Of a DNA stretch of 28,274 bases, positions 1 through 6,735 are shown piece after piece. A model generated the notes under the pieces. It was not told the DNA's origin. It made no database searches and saw only the letters and a program-made list of their open reading frames with translations. Position 1 is the first letter of the stretch; each line of letters opens with the position of its first letter. The translations under genes and the position numbers were made by a program. The stretch is taken from positions 1 through 28,274 of the forward strand of contig JAEYLC010000013.1 of the NCBI GenBank assembly GCA_023461435.1, written 5' to 3'. This DNA is from Bacillota bacterium. Its GTDB lineage: Bacteria; Bacillota; Clostridia; Christensenellales; SZUA-584.

Positions 1-122
1 CACCTCCTCGTGCTCTGTAGTGTGCCGATATCCTCGCTGACATAGTACAACAAAACTCAGTGCGAAGGGGACCACAGTTTCATCCCGTTTTGTGCCTTTC
101 GCAGAAAGGAATGGTCATAGTC

Positions 123-1649
123 ATGAAGAGGTTCATTAAATACAGCATATTTATAGTCATTATTGGCGCTGTTGTTATTATTCTCAATAATATTTATACT
201 GTTAATAAGACTGAGTATATAAATTCGTGGAGTGATTCGTCAACAGTATCGTGCTTTTATAATGAACCCAAAAACAGCTTGAATGTGCTTGTTTTCGGGA
301 CGAGTACAAACTCTAACGGCGTACAACCTGCAGTGATATGGAAAGAGCAGCAAATTACCTCTTATAATCTCTCTACCGAGCGGCAGTACTCCTTAGCAGC
401 TTATTACCTTCTGATGGAATCGTTAAAGTATCAGCATCCGGATGTTGTGATCATCAACGCGCGATGGATTATAAATAAATATGAAACCAGCGATGGAGAT
501 GTGGAGATTGACTGTGACAGCGCCGCGCTTCATCTTACTCTCGATAATATGCCATTATCCGATGTGAAGATCCGTGCGGCCATGGATATAGCCTCGCGGA
601 GCGAAAAGCAAAATGCGCTAGATTATATTTTCCCTTTATATTTTTATCATGCCCGGGATGATATTACGGAAGGTGATTTTGATTTATCCTATTTATCCCA
701 GCAGCATGTTCTGAAGGGCAGCTGCATTCATTTGAATGCAAACGAAGTATCACTGGGCAGCCCCTCGATAGGAGAAAATGATATTTCTGATCCGTTACAC
801 TCTGATTTTTCCGGTCTCAGTCCGACTTACGTCAAAAAGATGATTGAGCTCTGTAAGACAAATGACATAAACGTGCTGCTTCTTTCTTTGCCGATAGCCG
901 GCTGGGATTCGTCCAAACATACGGCAGTACAGACTTTTGCTGATGCTTACGATGTTTCATATCTGGATATGAATACAGAAGAGGTCAGTAAGGAAATACA
1001 AATCGATTCAAAGACTGATTTTACGGACGGTTTACACGAAAACGTATTTGGTGCGTACAAAACGTCAAGCTACATCGCGTCATATCTCGCATCAAACTTT
1101 GAATTTAACCGCAATCTCCCCGATGGGATCACGGAGTCGTTCGACAAAAGCTATGCAACTTATATGGACTGTTACAAAATGTATCAAACTATATCTGTGT
1201 TGAAAAACGCTTCCCCGCTTGAGTCCTATCTTTCTTTAATCGCGGATTCGGAAGATTATGTTGTAATAATATCCGTAAGAGATGAATTTTCTTATAGCTT
1301 AACAGATAAGCAAAAAGATTCGCTGCATGATTTGGGATTGAGAACAGATTACAATGCGGATATCTTTCGGTATTCCTATATTGGCATAATCGATTCCGGA
1401 AATGTTATATTTGAAAAGTGTTCCCCGCGCAGACTTGAATATGAGTATGAAACCTCCGATAATACCAAATTTGACGTCATAAGCGCGGGGTTTAAAGCTG
1501 GAAATGTATCGTCAGTGCTTCTTTCGAAAAAAGAGTACTCGTTCAATATGCGCGGCCTCAATATTGTGGTTTTTAGTAAGAAATTAGGTTTGGTTATAGA
1601 TAGAGTCAGTTTTGATACTTATGCAGGAACTGATGCTTTTCGGTACTAA
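123..1649 (+). CDS. Membrane-anchored SGNH/GDSL-type hydrolase with C-terminal ILEI-like domain
   Basis: This is a 508-residue protein with a short basic N-terminus and one hydrophobic segment (about residues 7-24), so it is probably anchored with its bulk outside the cell. The first half fits the SGNH hydrolase family common beside surface-polymer genes: a GTS motif after a beta strand (candidate nucleophile S61), the NGVQP block that follows, and a late D302-x-x-H305 pair followed by a GAYK segment. The usual GSSH form is GTST here, so the residue after the serine is atypical. From about residue 375 the sequence (VVIISVRDE, YSYIGIIDSG, RGLNIVVFS) resembles the ILEI/PANDER-type domain seen at the end of some of these proteins. 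The start at 123 was chosen because AAAGGA lies 12 bases upstream; ATG at 111 touches that site. The gene is AT-richer than most of the window. The substrate is unknown; acyl-ester chemistry on a cell-surface glycan is an inference. Confidence 0.72.
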   Translation: MKRFIKYSIFIVIIGAVVIILNNIYTVNKTEYINSWSDSSTVSCFYNEPKNSLNVLVFGTSTNSNGVQPAVIWKEQQITSYNLSTERQYSLAAYYLLMESLKYQHPDVVIINARWIINKYETSDGDVEIDCDSAALHLTLDNMPLSDVKIRAAMDIASRSEKQNALDYIFPLYFYHARDDITEGDFDLSYLSQQHVLKGSCIHLNANEVSLGSPSIGENDISDPLHSDFSGLSPTYVKKMIELCKTNDINVLLLSLPIAGWDSSKHTAVQTFADAYDVSYLDMNTEEVSKEIQIDSKTDFTDGLHENVFGAYKTSSYIASYLASNFEFNRNLPDGITESFDKSYATYMDCYKMYQTISVLKNASPLESYLSLIADSEDYVVIISVRDEFSYSLTDKQKDSLHDLGLRTDYNADIFRYSYIGIIDSGNVIFEKCSPRRLEYEYETSDNTKFDVISAGFKAGNVSSVLLSKKEYSFNMRGLNIVVFSKKLGLVIDRVSFDTYAGTDAFRY

Positions 1650-1758
1650 AAATCGAAACACAAGGGAATCAAACAACAGCAAATATAAATATTGTAACAC
1701 GGCTAGACCTATAAAACAGCCATGGCCGGCAAATTGACAAGAATCAATTCATAATAAG

Positions 1759-1793
1759 CAAGCACCACCGAGTTGATTCGGTGGTGCTTGTTT
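1759..1793 (+). terminator. Rho-independent terminator after the SGNH gene
   Basis: A perfect 13-bp stem (1759-1771 with 1778-1790) closes a 6-base loop and is followed by a short T run. It lies about 110 bases after the stop of the SGNH gene and is the strongest hairpin in this part of the window. Confidence 0.85.
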
Positions 1794-1851
1794 GCGCTTA
1801 TCCGCTTTTTGGCGTATTCACGAAAGTTTTTATTCTCTAAGTGAACCCGCC

Positions 1852-2149
1852 TTAGGCAGGCTTAAGCGTTATCAAGGGGGAAACTATGAATAAGGTATTT
1901 TTGCTTCGATTTTGCAGGCCTGCGGGCATCTTCAGGATCCCGCAGGCCGGAGCGGCGCCATCCCCGGCATACTGTAAGGTGAGGTAATCGTTTTCTCCTC
2001 CTGTAAACATCATACCGCCGCGGCCCTTGCCCGTGCCGTCCGGTGCATTGTCGTCGCCTCGAGACGTATCGCCGTTTGGTGTATTACCGTTTGGTGTATT
2101 GTCGTCGCCTTGAGACGTGTCACCGGACGGGGGAGTGTCGACCTGCGTT
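1852..2149 (-). pseudogene. Remnant of a Gly/Asp/Asn-rich protein, possibly the linker of a CotH-like protein
   Basis: On the minus strand a frame of about 98 codons is open from 2149 to a TAA at 1854-1852, with no start codon at its head. Its first half is low-complexity and acidic, with repeated DTSxGDDN and TPNG units, and leads into GRGGMMF and NDYLTLQYAGD. That pattern is what one expects of a real secreted-protein linker rather than random DNA. The linker followed by GGMM and LxYxDD-like residues recalls the start of the CotH kinase-like domain in clostridial spore-coat proteins, but the match ends at once. No ribosome binding site or complete domain is present, so it is most likely the wreck of a gene. 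Identity as CotH is a weak guess. Confidence 0.3.
1917..1948. repeat. Perfect 10-bp inverted repeat inside the decayed region
   Basis: The arms GGCCTGCGGG (1917-1926) and CCCGCAGGCC (1939-1948) are exact complements around a 12-base loop. Neither strand has a T run after the hairpin, so it is not an ordinary intrinsic terminator. It sits within the reverse-strand remnant. Confidence 0.55.
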
Positions 2150-2300
2150 TACCGGTCAGTCTATTTTCTTCTCGGCTGCGGCGGTCTCTGATCTGCACCG
2201 CTTCGCCGCCTGTCTTTCTTGCCTGTCAATAGAGCCATCATATCAGCATATCATGACAACATTCCGTATGGAATTTTAACAATCTATGAACATGCTGCGG

Positions 2301-2339
2301 AAAATAAAAAAGACGCCGGAGTTTTAAGTCAAGCGCCTT
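2301..2339 (-). terminator. Terminator after the SleL-like gene
   Basis: Read on the minus strand, AAGGCGC (2339-2333) pairs with GCGTCTT (2316-2310), with one G-U pair, and is followed by an uninterrupted T run with one break (2310-2301). It starts 19 bases beyond the stop of the glycoside hydrolase gene. Confidence 0.75.
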
Positions 2340-2357
2340 TGATACGATGAACTGATT

Positions 2358-3647
2358 TTATGGCACCACCTTGACGATGCTGAACATGCTGTCGAGCACG
2401 ATCCAGTTCTGCGGGAACTCAAGGCCGAGCAGCCAGTAGCTCACGCCGCGCAGATCGTATTTGTTGACGAGCAGCAGCTTGGCGCGCACGCTGCGCGCGT
2501 CCTCAAACCAGACCTCGTGCTGAACGCTGTTGCTGTCGTAATACTTGAACGTGGGGGCCTGTGTCTGTTCGTTGAAGCTGATTGTCGCACCCACCTGCGC
2601 CGCAAGCTTCACCGCGTCCTGCGGGCTCAGGCGCTTCGCCCATTTGCCGCCCGGCATAAACGGGAGCATCCAGTCGTAGCCGTAAAGCGGCATGCCCATG
2701 AGTATCTTGCGGCTCGGTATCACGGACACCGCATAGCGCAGCACCTCTTCCACAAGGTCCACCGGCGCGACGGCGTACGGCGGTCCGCCCGACCAGCCCC
2801 ACTCATACGTCATGATAATCACAAAATCGACGATCTCGCCGTGGGCGGGGTAATCGTGAGCGCCGTGCCATGTGCCTGTCTGATAGGCGGAGTTCTTGGG
2901 CGCGAGCGCCGTGGACACCACGAACCCGGCAGGATGCAGCGCGGCCACCACGCGCCGCAGAAAGTCGTTGTAGCGCTCGCGGTTCTCGGGCGAGATACGT
3001 TCAAAGTCGATATTGACGCCGTAATAGCCCTTGGCACGCATTGTCTGAATCATGTTGTTTATCAGCGTATCCTGTACCGCCGTGTTGTTAAGTATTGCGT
3101 CCACAAGCTCGGTGTCAAAGGTGCCTGTGCCGAAATTCGTGATCACGAGCAGCGGAGCGACACGGTGCTCCCGGGCCGCCGCGAGCATGGCTGCATCGTT
3201 AATAGGCTTTAAGCTGCCGTCTGCGCGCACCTGATAGCTGAAGGGGCTCAGGTACGTGAGATATTCACCGACCTCGCGAACGGTCTGTGCTTCCGTTTCG
3301 GGTGTGGAGGGCTCGATGTAGCCGTTGACCTCTATGAAACCGTAGTTTTTCGCTCTGACCGGTATGCGCAGAACCGTACCGGGAACCAGCGCATCGGGAT
3401 TCACAATACCGTTCAGCGCGATGATGTTGCCCGTCGTGGTCCCGAATCGCCGCGCGATGGAAAAGAGCGTATCTCCGGGCGCTACGGTATACGAGGTCTC
3501 CTGTGTGGGAATGACCAGCGCCTGACCGACGACGAGAAAGGGGATATCACCCAGCTCGTTGGCGCGGTAAATGTCGTCCGCAGAAACACCGTAACGCCGT
3601 GCGATGCTGTAAAGCGAATCGCCCTGCTTCACCACATGTATATCCAA
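2358..3647 (-). CDS. sleL: Spore cortex-fragment lytic glucosaminidase (LysM-LysM-GH18), SleL/YaaH-like
   Basis: The 429-residue protein has two LysM peptidoglycan-binding modules (about residues 3-47 and 52-96) followed by a family 18 glycoside hydrolase domain to the end. The catalytic strand reads GVNIDFE, with D214 and the proton donor E216. This order and length match SleL/YaaH of Bacillus, an N-acetylglucosaminidase that cuts cortex fragments during germination and is deposited in the spore without a signal peptide, as here. The start is TTG: the sequence AAGGAAGTGATC, nearly a perfect complement to the 16S rRNA tail, lies 5 bases upstream of it. The gene is divergent from cwlJ-gerQ across 163 bases, and pdaA lies beyond them, so the neighbourhood supports a spore role. 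A vegetative cell-wall GH18 is the main alternative. Confidence 0.88.
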   Translation of the reverse strand: MDIHVVKQGDSLYSIARRYGVSADDIYRANELGDIPFLVVGQALVIPTQETSYTVAPGDTLFSIARRFGTTTGNIIALNGIVNPDALVPGTVLRIPVRAKNYGFIEVNGYIEPSTPETEAQTVREVGEYLTYLSPFSYQVRADGSLKPINDAAMLAAAREHRVAPLLVITNFGTGTFDTELVDAILNNTAVQDTLINNMIQTMRAKGYYGVNIDFERISPENRERYNDFLRRVVAALHPAGFVVSTALAPKNSAYQTGTWHGAHDYPAHGEIVDFVIIMTYEWGWSGGPPYAVAPVDLVEEVLRYAVSVIPSRKILMGMPLYGYDWMLPFMPGGKWAKRLSPQDAVKLAAQVGATISFNEQTQAPTFKYYDSNSVQHEVWFEDARSVRAKLLLVNKYDLRGVSYWLLGLEFPQNWIVLDSMFSIVKVVP

Positions 3648-3686
3648 ATTAAGATCACTTCCTTAATACTATAGTTTTGGTTGATA

Positions 3687-3695
3687 TATTATATG
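3687..3695 (-). promoter_or_regulatory. Possible sporulation-sigma -10 element (SigE/SigK type) for sleL
   Basis: On the minus strand CATATAATA fits the SigK -10 pattern CATAnnnTA and is one base from the SigE form CATACAnT. An AC dinucleotide lies 17 bases upstream, as SigK promoters have. It is 40 bases before the TTG start. A convincing -35 box for SigE or SigA is absent, so this rests on one short motif plus gene context. Confidence 0.33.
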
Positions 3696-3810
3696 GAGAC
3701 AGTGTCAGTAAAGTTTATTTTTATTCGCAAAGCTTTATCACTTTTCGTCAGACGGCAATATACTATACTGTATGCGCCAGTGGTAAATCATAAACAAAGT
3801 TGGTGATAAG

Positions 3811-4254
3811 ATGGAGTTATCAGCGAGAGAGCTTTTTGCGCGAATGATAAAGTGTGAAGCCGGCGGAGAGGGTATGAACGGCATGAAGGCTGTCGCGACG
3901 ACGATCATGAACAGAGTTCACGTCTCATATGGAGAGTACTTAAGGACTGGGCAGGGTGATTTGAGACGGATATTGACTCAGCCCGGCCAGTTTACCTGCT
4001 ATATGGATACGGTGAATGGCGAGTACAATCCGCAAAATGTTTGGAACATGACGCCCGATCAGATTCACTACGATGTGGTAGACTGGGCGCTGGCGGGAAA
4101 CATCCACGGGGGAGCCATTGAGACGCTTTGGTACATGAACCCGTTTGTTTCGGACTGCCCGCCGTATTTTCCGTATAACCGCACGGGCGTCCAATTCAAC
4201 AGGGTCGTACAGCACTGCTTCTTCCAGCCGACCAGCCTTTATGCTTTGACATAA
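3811..4254 (+). CDS. cwlJ: Spore cortex-lytic enzyme of the SleB/CwlJ family, CwlJ-like
   Basis: At 147 residues this is a bare Hydrolase_2 (SleB-type) catalytic domain with no signal peptide and no peptidoglycan-binding module. That architecture and size match CwlJ rather than the secreted SleB. The conserved opening ARMIKCEAGGEG carries E16, the expected catalytic glutamate; further family landmarks are NRV, the FTCY segment and the late ALAGNI and WYMNP blocks. CwlJ sits in the spore coat and degrades cortex marked with muramic-delta-lactam when germination is triggered. A GGTGAT site precedes the ATG. The gene downstream looks like gerQ, whose product is needed for CwlJ assembly in Bacillus, and the two are co-transcribed in the B. 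cereus group, which strengthens both calls. Confidence 0.88.
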   Translation: MELSARELFARMIKCEAGGEGMNGMKAVATTIMNRVHVSYGEYLRTGQGDLRRILTQPGQFTCYMDTVNGEYNPQNVWNMTPDQIHYDVVDWALAGNIHGGAIETLWYMNPFVSDCPPYFPYNRTGVQFNRVVQHCFFQPTSLYALT

Positions 4255-4279
4255 AAGAATCAAGAAAGGAGTTTAAATT

Positions 4280-4903
4280 ATGAACTGCAGTCAATACAGC
4301 TACGGTCAAACGCCGCAGATGGATCAAACACAAAGCCGTGATATGATGACAAGACCCATGCAGCCGAACGGCATGGATAAGAATATGAGCAAACCGATGG
4401 GAATGCAGCCCCCTTCCATGAGCACCGGGAGAATGACGGGTATGCAGACCCCCTCCATGAGCACCGGGAGAATGACGGATATGCAGACCCCCTCCATGAG
4501 CACCGGGAGAATGGCGGGTATGCAGACCTCCCCAATGAGCACGGACAGAATGAGAGAGACGCAAGGCCCGGCCATGACAATGCCGGACACGGGACGGGGC
4601 ATAAGCCCATCAATGACGCCGCCGCCCGGAGGATGGAACCTGCCGAGCACGACGGCGCAGCCGCTCGCCATGCAAACCCCGACAACCGTTGAGAGCCCCT
4701 ATTACACAGCCGGATTTTTAAGGAACTTTATCGGGAAAACAATGCGCGTCGAGTTTTTGATCGGGACGTCGGGCGCACTCGTGGACAGAACGGGCGAGCT
4801 GGTGGAAGTGGGAGCAAGCTACATCGTGCTCAAGCCTTCCTTCACGGACGATCTGCTCATGTGCGATCTGTACGCGATCAAGTTTGTGACGATATACCAG
4901 TAA
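4280..4903 (+). CDS. gerQ: GerQ-like spore coat protein with Met-rich tandem repeats
   Basis: The last 71 of 207 residues (137-207) match the GerQ family: a FLRNFIGK segment, a strand-rich middle with EVGASYIVLKP, and DLYAIKFVTIY at the end. GerQ is a coat protein required to keep CwlJ in the spore coat and is a transglutaminase cross-linking substrate in Bacillus. The first 136 residues are low-complexity and unusually rich in Met, Ser, Thr and Pro. Residues 42-93 are four 13-residue repeats of the type MQTPSMSTGRMTG. Bacillus GerQ has a Gln-rich N-terminus instead. The gene begins 25 bases after cwlJ behind an AAAGGAG site, so it is surely co-transcribed. The C-terminal identification is good; the function of the Met-rich part is unknown. 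Confidence 0.8.
   Translation: MNCSQYSYGQTPQMDQTQSRDMMTRPMQPNGMDKNMSKPMGMQPPSMSTGRMTGMQTPSMSTGRMTDMQTPSMSTGRMAGMQTSPMSTDRMRETQGPAMTMPDTGRGISPSMTPPPGGWNLPSTTAQPLAMQTPTTVESPYYTAGFLRNFIGKTMRVEFLIGTSGALVDRTGELVEVGASYIVLKPSFTDDLLMCDLYAIKFVTIYQ
4403..4558 (+). repeat. Four tandem 39-bp in-frame repeats in the gerQ-like gene
   Basis: Units run 4403-4441, 4442-4480, 4481-4519 and 4520-4558. The first three are nearly identical at the DNA level and the fourth has diverged (for example the order of T, S and P is changed). The period is a multiple of three, so copy-number change would alter protein length without shifting the frame. Confidence 0.92.
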
Positions 4904-4925
4904 AAAACATAGCCTATAAAAATAG

Positions 4926-4957
4926 AGTAAGCCTTTGATACGGGCTTACTTTTTTTC
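4926..4957 (+). terminator. Terminator of the cwlJ-gerQ unit
   Basis: AGTAAGCC (4926-4933) pairs exactly with GGCTTACT (4943-4950) around a 9-base loop and runs into eight T residues. It lies just after the gerQ-like stop and separates that unit from pdaA. Confidence 0.88.
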
Positions 4958-5033
4958 GCGCCAAAAACAAGGCGCATATCGCATTTTTGGGGCGCATAGC
5001 CTTGAATAGAAGTGATGGGTGAGGGGGCTCGGA

Positions 5034-5879
5034 ATGAAACGGAAAAGTCTTATCGTTTTTATTGTGGCCTGTCTTGATATTGTGCTGATGACTTTGGCGT
5101 TAAGCTTTAATTTTAATACCCAGGTTTGCTTCTTTGCGGCTGCGCACAGCGAGGCCAGCGAGTATAGTTGGTACTTTGTGCCGCGCAGCGACGGATTGCA
5201 GCCGAGAGACCTGCCCGAATTCTCGTTCATCAAGGGGTATGACGCGTTCTGGGTGGGCGATCCCGAAGAAAAAACGATCTATTTGACGTTTGATGCGGGA
5301 TATGAAAACGGTTATACAGCACAGATACTCGATGTGCTTAAACAGCATAATGTCCCAGCCGCATTTTTTGTGGTGGGGCATTACATCAAATCGGCGCCGG
5401 AGCTTGTCCAGCGTATGGTCAGCGACGGGCATCTCGTATGCAGCCACTCGATGAACCATAAGGACATGGCCGCGATCAGCGATTTTAACGCGTTCAAGGC
5501 CGATCTTGAGGAGCTGGAAAGCACATATACGGAACTGACGGGCCAGCAGATGCCCAAATACTTCCGTCCGCCCGAGGGGCGCTTCAGCGAGCGGAGCCTT
5601 AAGTTTACAGAGCAGCTCGGGTATAATACGATATTCTGGAGCTTTGCTTATAAGGACTGGTATGTGGATGCGCAGCCGTCCGAAGAGGAAGCGATCAAGA
5701 CCATCACGACGCGCACGCACCCGGGCGCGATCGTGCTGCTGCACGCCACATCCAAAACCAATGCGGCTGTGCTGGACCGTGTGATCACGCAGTGGGAGGA
5801 CATGGGCTATTCATTGAAGAGCCTCGATGAGTTTCCGTTTGAGCAGATGAAACAGAATCCGGGAGGGTCTAAGGAATAG
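5034..5879 (+). CDS. pdaA: Polysaccharide deacetylase, PdaA-like (muramic-delta-lactam formation in spore cortex)
   Basis: The 281-residue protein has one N-terminal hydrophobic segment (about residues 5-25, signal or anchor) and a NodB-type deacetylase domain. The first catalytic motif reads TFDAGYENG (D87), the metal site is HSMNH (H138 and H142), and RPPEGRFSE gives the next conserved motif. The YENGY extension after the first motif is characteristic of PdaA, the de-N-acetylase acting on muramic acid to make the delta-lactam of cortex peptidoglycan. CwlJ, SleB and SleL act on cortex carrying that mark, so it belongs with its upstream neighbours. The ATG at 5034 was chosen because GAGGGGG ends 6 bases before it; a GTG at 5019 overlaps the region just upstream of that site. 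A vegetative deacetylase is possible but less likely. Confidence 0.87.
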   Translation: MKRKSLIVFIVACLDIVLMTLALSFNFNTQVCFFAAAHSEASEYSWYFVPRSDGLQPRDLPEFSFIKGYDAFWVGDPEEKTIYLTFDAGYENGYTAQILDVLKQHNVPAAFFVVGHYIKSAPELVQRMVSDGHLVCSHSMNHKDMAAISDFNAFKADLEELESTYTELTGQQMPKYFRPPEGRFSERSLKFTEQLGYNTIFWSFAYKDWYVDAQPSEEEAIKTITTRTHPGAIVLLHATSKTNAAVLDRVITQWEDMGYSLKSLDEFPFEQMKQNPGGSKE

Positions 5880-5912
5880 AAATCATGTTCAAAGATAAAT
5901 GAGGGAATTAAG

Positions 5913-5951
5913 AAAAAATAATGAGCCCAACGTTGATGTCAGAGCTCATTA
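5913..5951 (-). terminator. Terminator of the toxin-antitoxin operon
   Basis: TAATGAGC (5951-5944 on the minus strand) pairs with GCTCATTA (5926-5919) and is followed directly by six T residues on the minus strand (5918-5913). It may also slow transcription arriving from pdaA, although no T run follows immediately on the plus strand. Confidence 0.75.
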
Positions 5952-5970
5952 CATCTAGGTTTTTATTATT

Positions 5971-6240
5971 CTATTTAAGCTGTATATGCAGCTCTTTGCC
6001 GAGCCCATCCGCAATTCGCTTGAGGTATGCTAATGAGGGGTTATAGTTGCCATTCTCAATACGGCTGATATGTCCTTGCGGGATTCCGGTCAAATCAGCA
6101 AGGTCTTTTTGGGTCATACGCTTCTCTTCTCTGGCCTGAATCATCTGCCTGATAAGCTCATATTCTGGCCCCAGATTCTTGTACTCATTTTCAAATTCGG
6201 AATCCTTTAATTGTTCTTTTAAATGCTCTTTAAATTTCAT
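5971..6240 (-). CDS. higA: HigA-type antitoxin with XRE-family helix-turn-helix domain
   Basis: This 89-residue protein has an acidic helical N-terminal part and a Cro/CI-type helix-turn-helix from about residue 36 to the end (MTQKDLADLTGIPQGHIS, then RIENGNYNPSLAYLKRIA). That is the usual layout of antitoxins paired with Gp49/HigB-like toxins: the protein neutralises the toxin and represses the operon. It follows the toxin gene, as in HigBA systems. AGGAGG lies 9 bases before its ATG, and the ATG overlaps the TGA that ends the repaired toxin frame, so the two were translationally coupled. The helix-turn-helix motif looks intact. Confidence 0.9.
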   Translation of the reverse strand: MKFKEHLKEQLKDSEFENEYKNLGPEYELIRQMIQAREEKRMTQKDLADLTGIPQGHISRIENGNYNPSLAYLKRIADGLGKELHIQLK

Positions 6241-6583
6241 TTCACAAACCTCCTTTCATGATCAGCCTTATATTTCAAGGCTTTTTCTATCTCGCGCTTA
6301 GGTGTGGTCTCCGTCTTTTTTATATATCCATTGGTTAATATAATATGCCGTCCAACGAAGAAGAAGTAAAAAACCCGTGAAAATCATTCCCCAATTGAAT
6401 GCGCAGCTCGTGAATGCCGTTTACCATTGGTCTGGAATATGGCATTTGAACCGCCGTACCAAATTCCTCCAACAGTTCAAGCTCTTTGGCCACTTTGGCG
6501 CGCATCTTGACTGGTAATGAGCTGATGAACTCATATACCGGACAGTTTCCGTTTTCAGTCTCGTAGTATATGATTTCCCACAT
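6237..6583 (-). pseudogene. higB: HigB/RelE-type toxin (Gp49-like), frame broken by one base
   Basis: From the ATG at 6583 the frame encodes a typical Gp49/HigB-like toxin start (MWEIIYYETENGNCPVYEFI ... IHELRIQLGNDF), then changes to unrelated sequence and stops after 82 residues. Reading one frame over from the same point gives the missing second half: VFYFFFVGRHIILTNGYIKK followed by a TPKREIEKAL helix. It ends in a TGA that overlaps the antitoxin start. Adding one T to the TTTT run on the minus strand at 6383-6380 joins both halves as NDFSRVFYFFF and gives 115 residues, the normal family length. The toxin is an mRNA interferase in this family. As written it lacks its C-terminal core and should be inactive, unless this is a read error or frameshifting restores it. 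Confidence 0.85.
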
Positions 6584-6609
6584 GCTTTTATACTCGCTTC
6601 CTTGATATT

Positions 6610-6639
6610 ATTATATGTCATATAAGACATATTAGTCAA
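6610..6639 (-). promoter_or_regulatory. Promoter and probable operator of the higBA operon
   Basis: On the minus strand TTGACT (6639-6634) and TATAAT (6615-6610) are 18 bases apart, about 27 bases before the toxin start. Between and across them lies a 7-bp inverted repeat, ATATGTC (6632-6626) and GACATAT (6619-6613), around six bases. HigA-type antitoxins bind such palindromes to repress their own operon, and its place over the promoter fits. Confidence 0.75.
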
Positions 6640-6735
6640 TTCATATTCACTGCATTTTTACTTATGGAAACAGTAGAACCAAAACGGTGTTATGATTGAA
6701 TGGATGCAATGCAATGTAATGTCTTGGAAGCTATA

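Noticed and set aside
60..122. Upstream GTG start of the SGNH gene
   Set aside because: The added residues (RRGPQFHPVL) precede the membrane anchor without family resemblance, and the AAAGGA site fits the ATG at 123.
1801..1885. Possible riboswitch leader with GCCT and AGGC pairs before the 33-codon frame
   Set aside because: No known riboswitch core is recognisable and no credible gene follows it.
1886..1987. 33-codon plus-strand frame behind an AAGGGGG site
   Set aside because: The peptide has no recognisable feature, its middle is the 10-bp inverted repeat read through, and it lies opposite the decayed reverse-strand frame. A chance frame is more likely.
2517..3212. Plus-strand open frame of 231 codons opposite the SleL-like gene
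   Set aside because: Antisense to a gene with clear LysM and GH18 motifs; no ribosome binding site and no domain.
4403..4558. Tandem 39-bp repeats as a possible CRISPR or intergenic satellite
   Set aside because: The units are contiguous without spacers, in frame, and inside a gene with a good ribosome binding site and a GerQ-type C-terminus.
4958..5033. GCATA-like motifs as a forespore (SigG) promoter for pdaA
   Set aside because: Two GGCGCATA copies are present, but spacing and the -10 sequence do not fit the consensus well enough to claim it.
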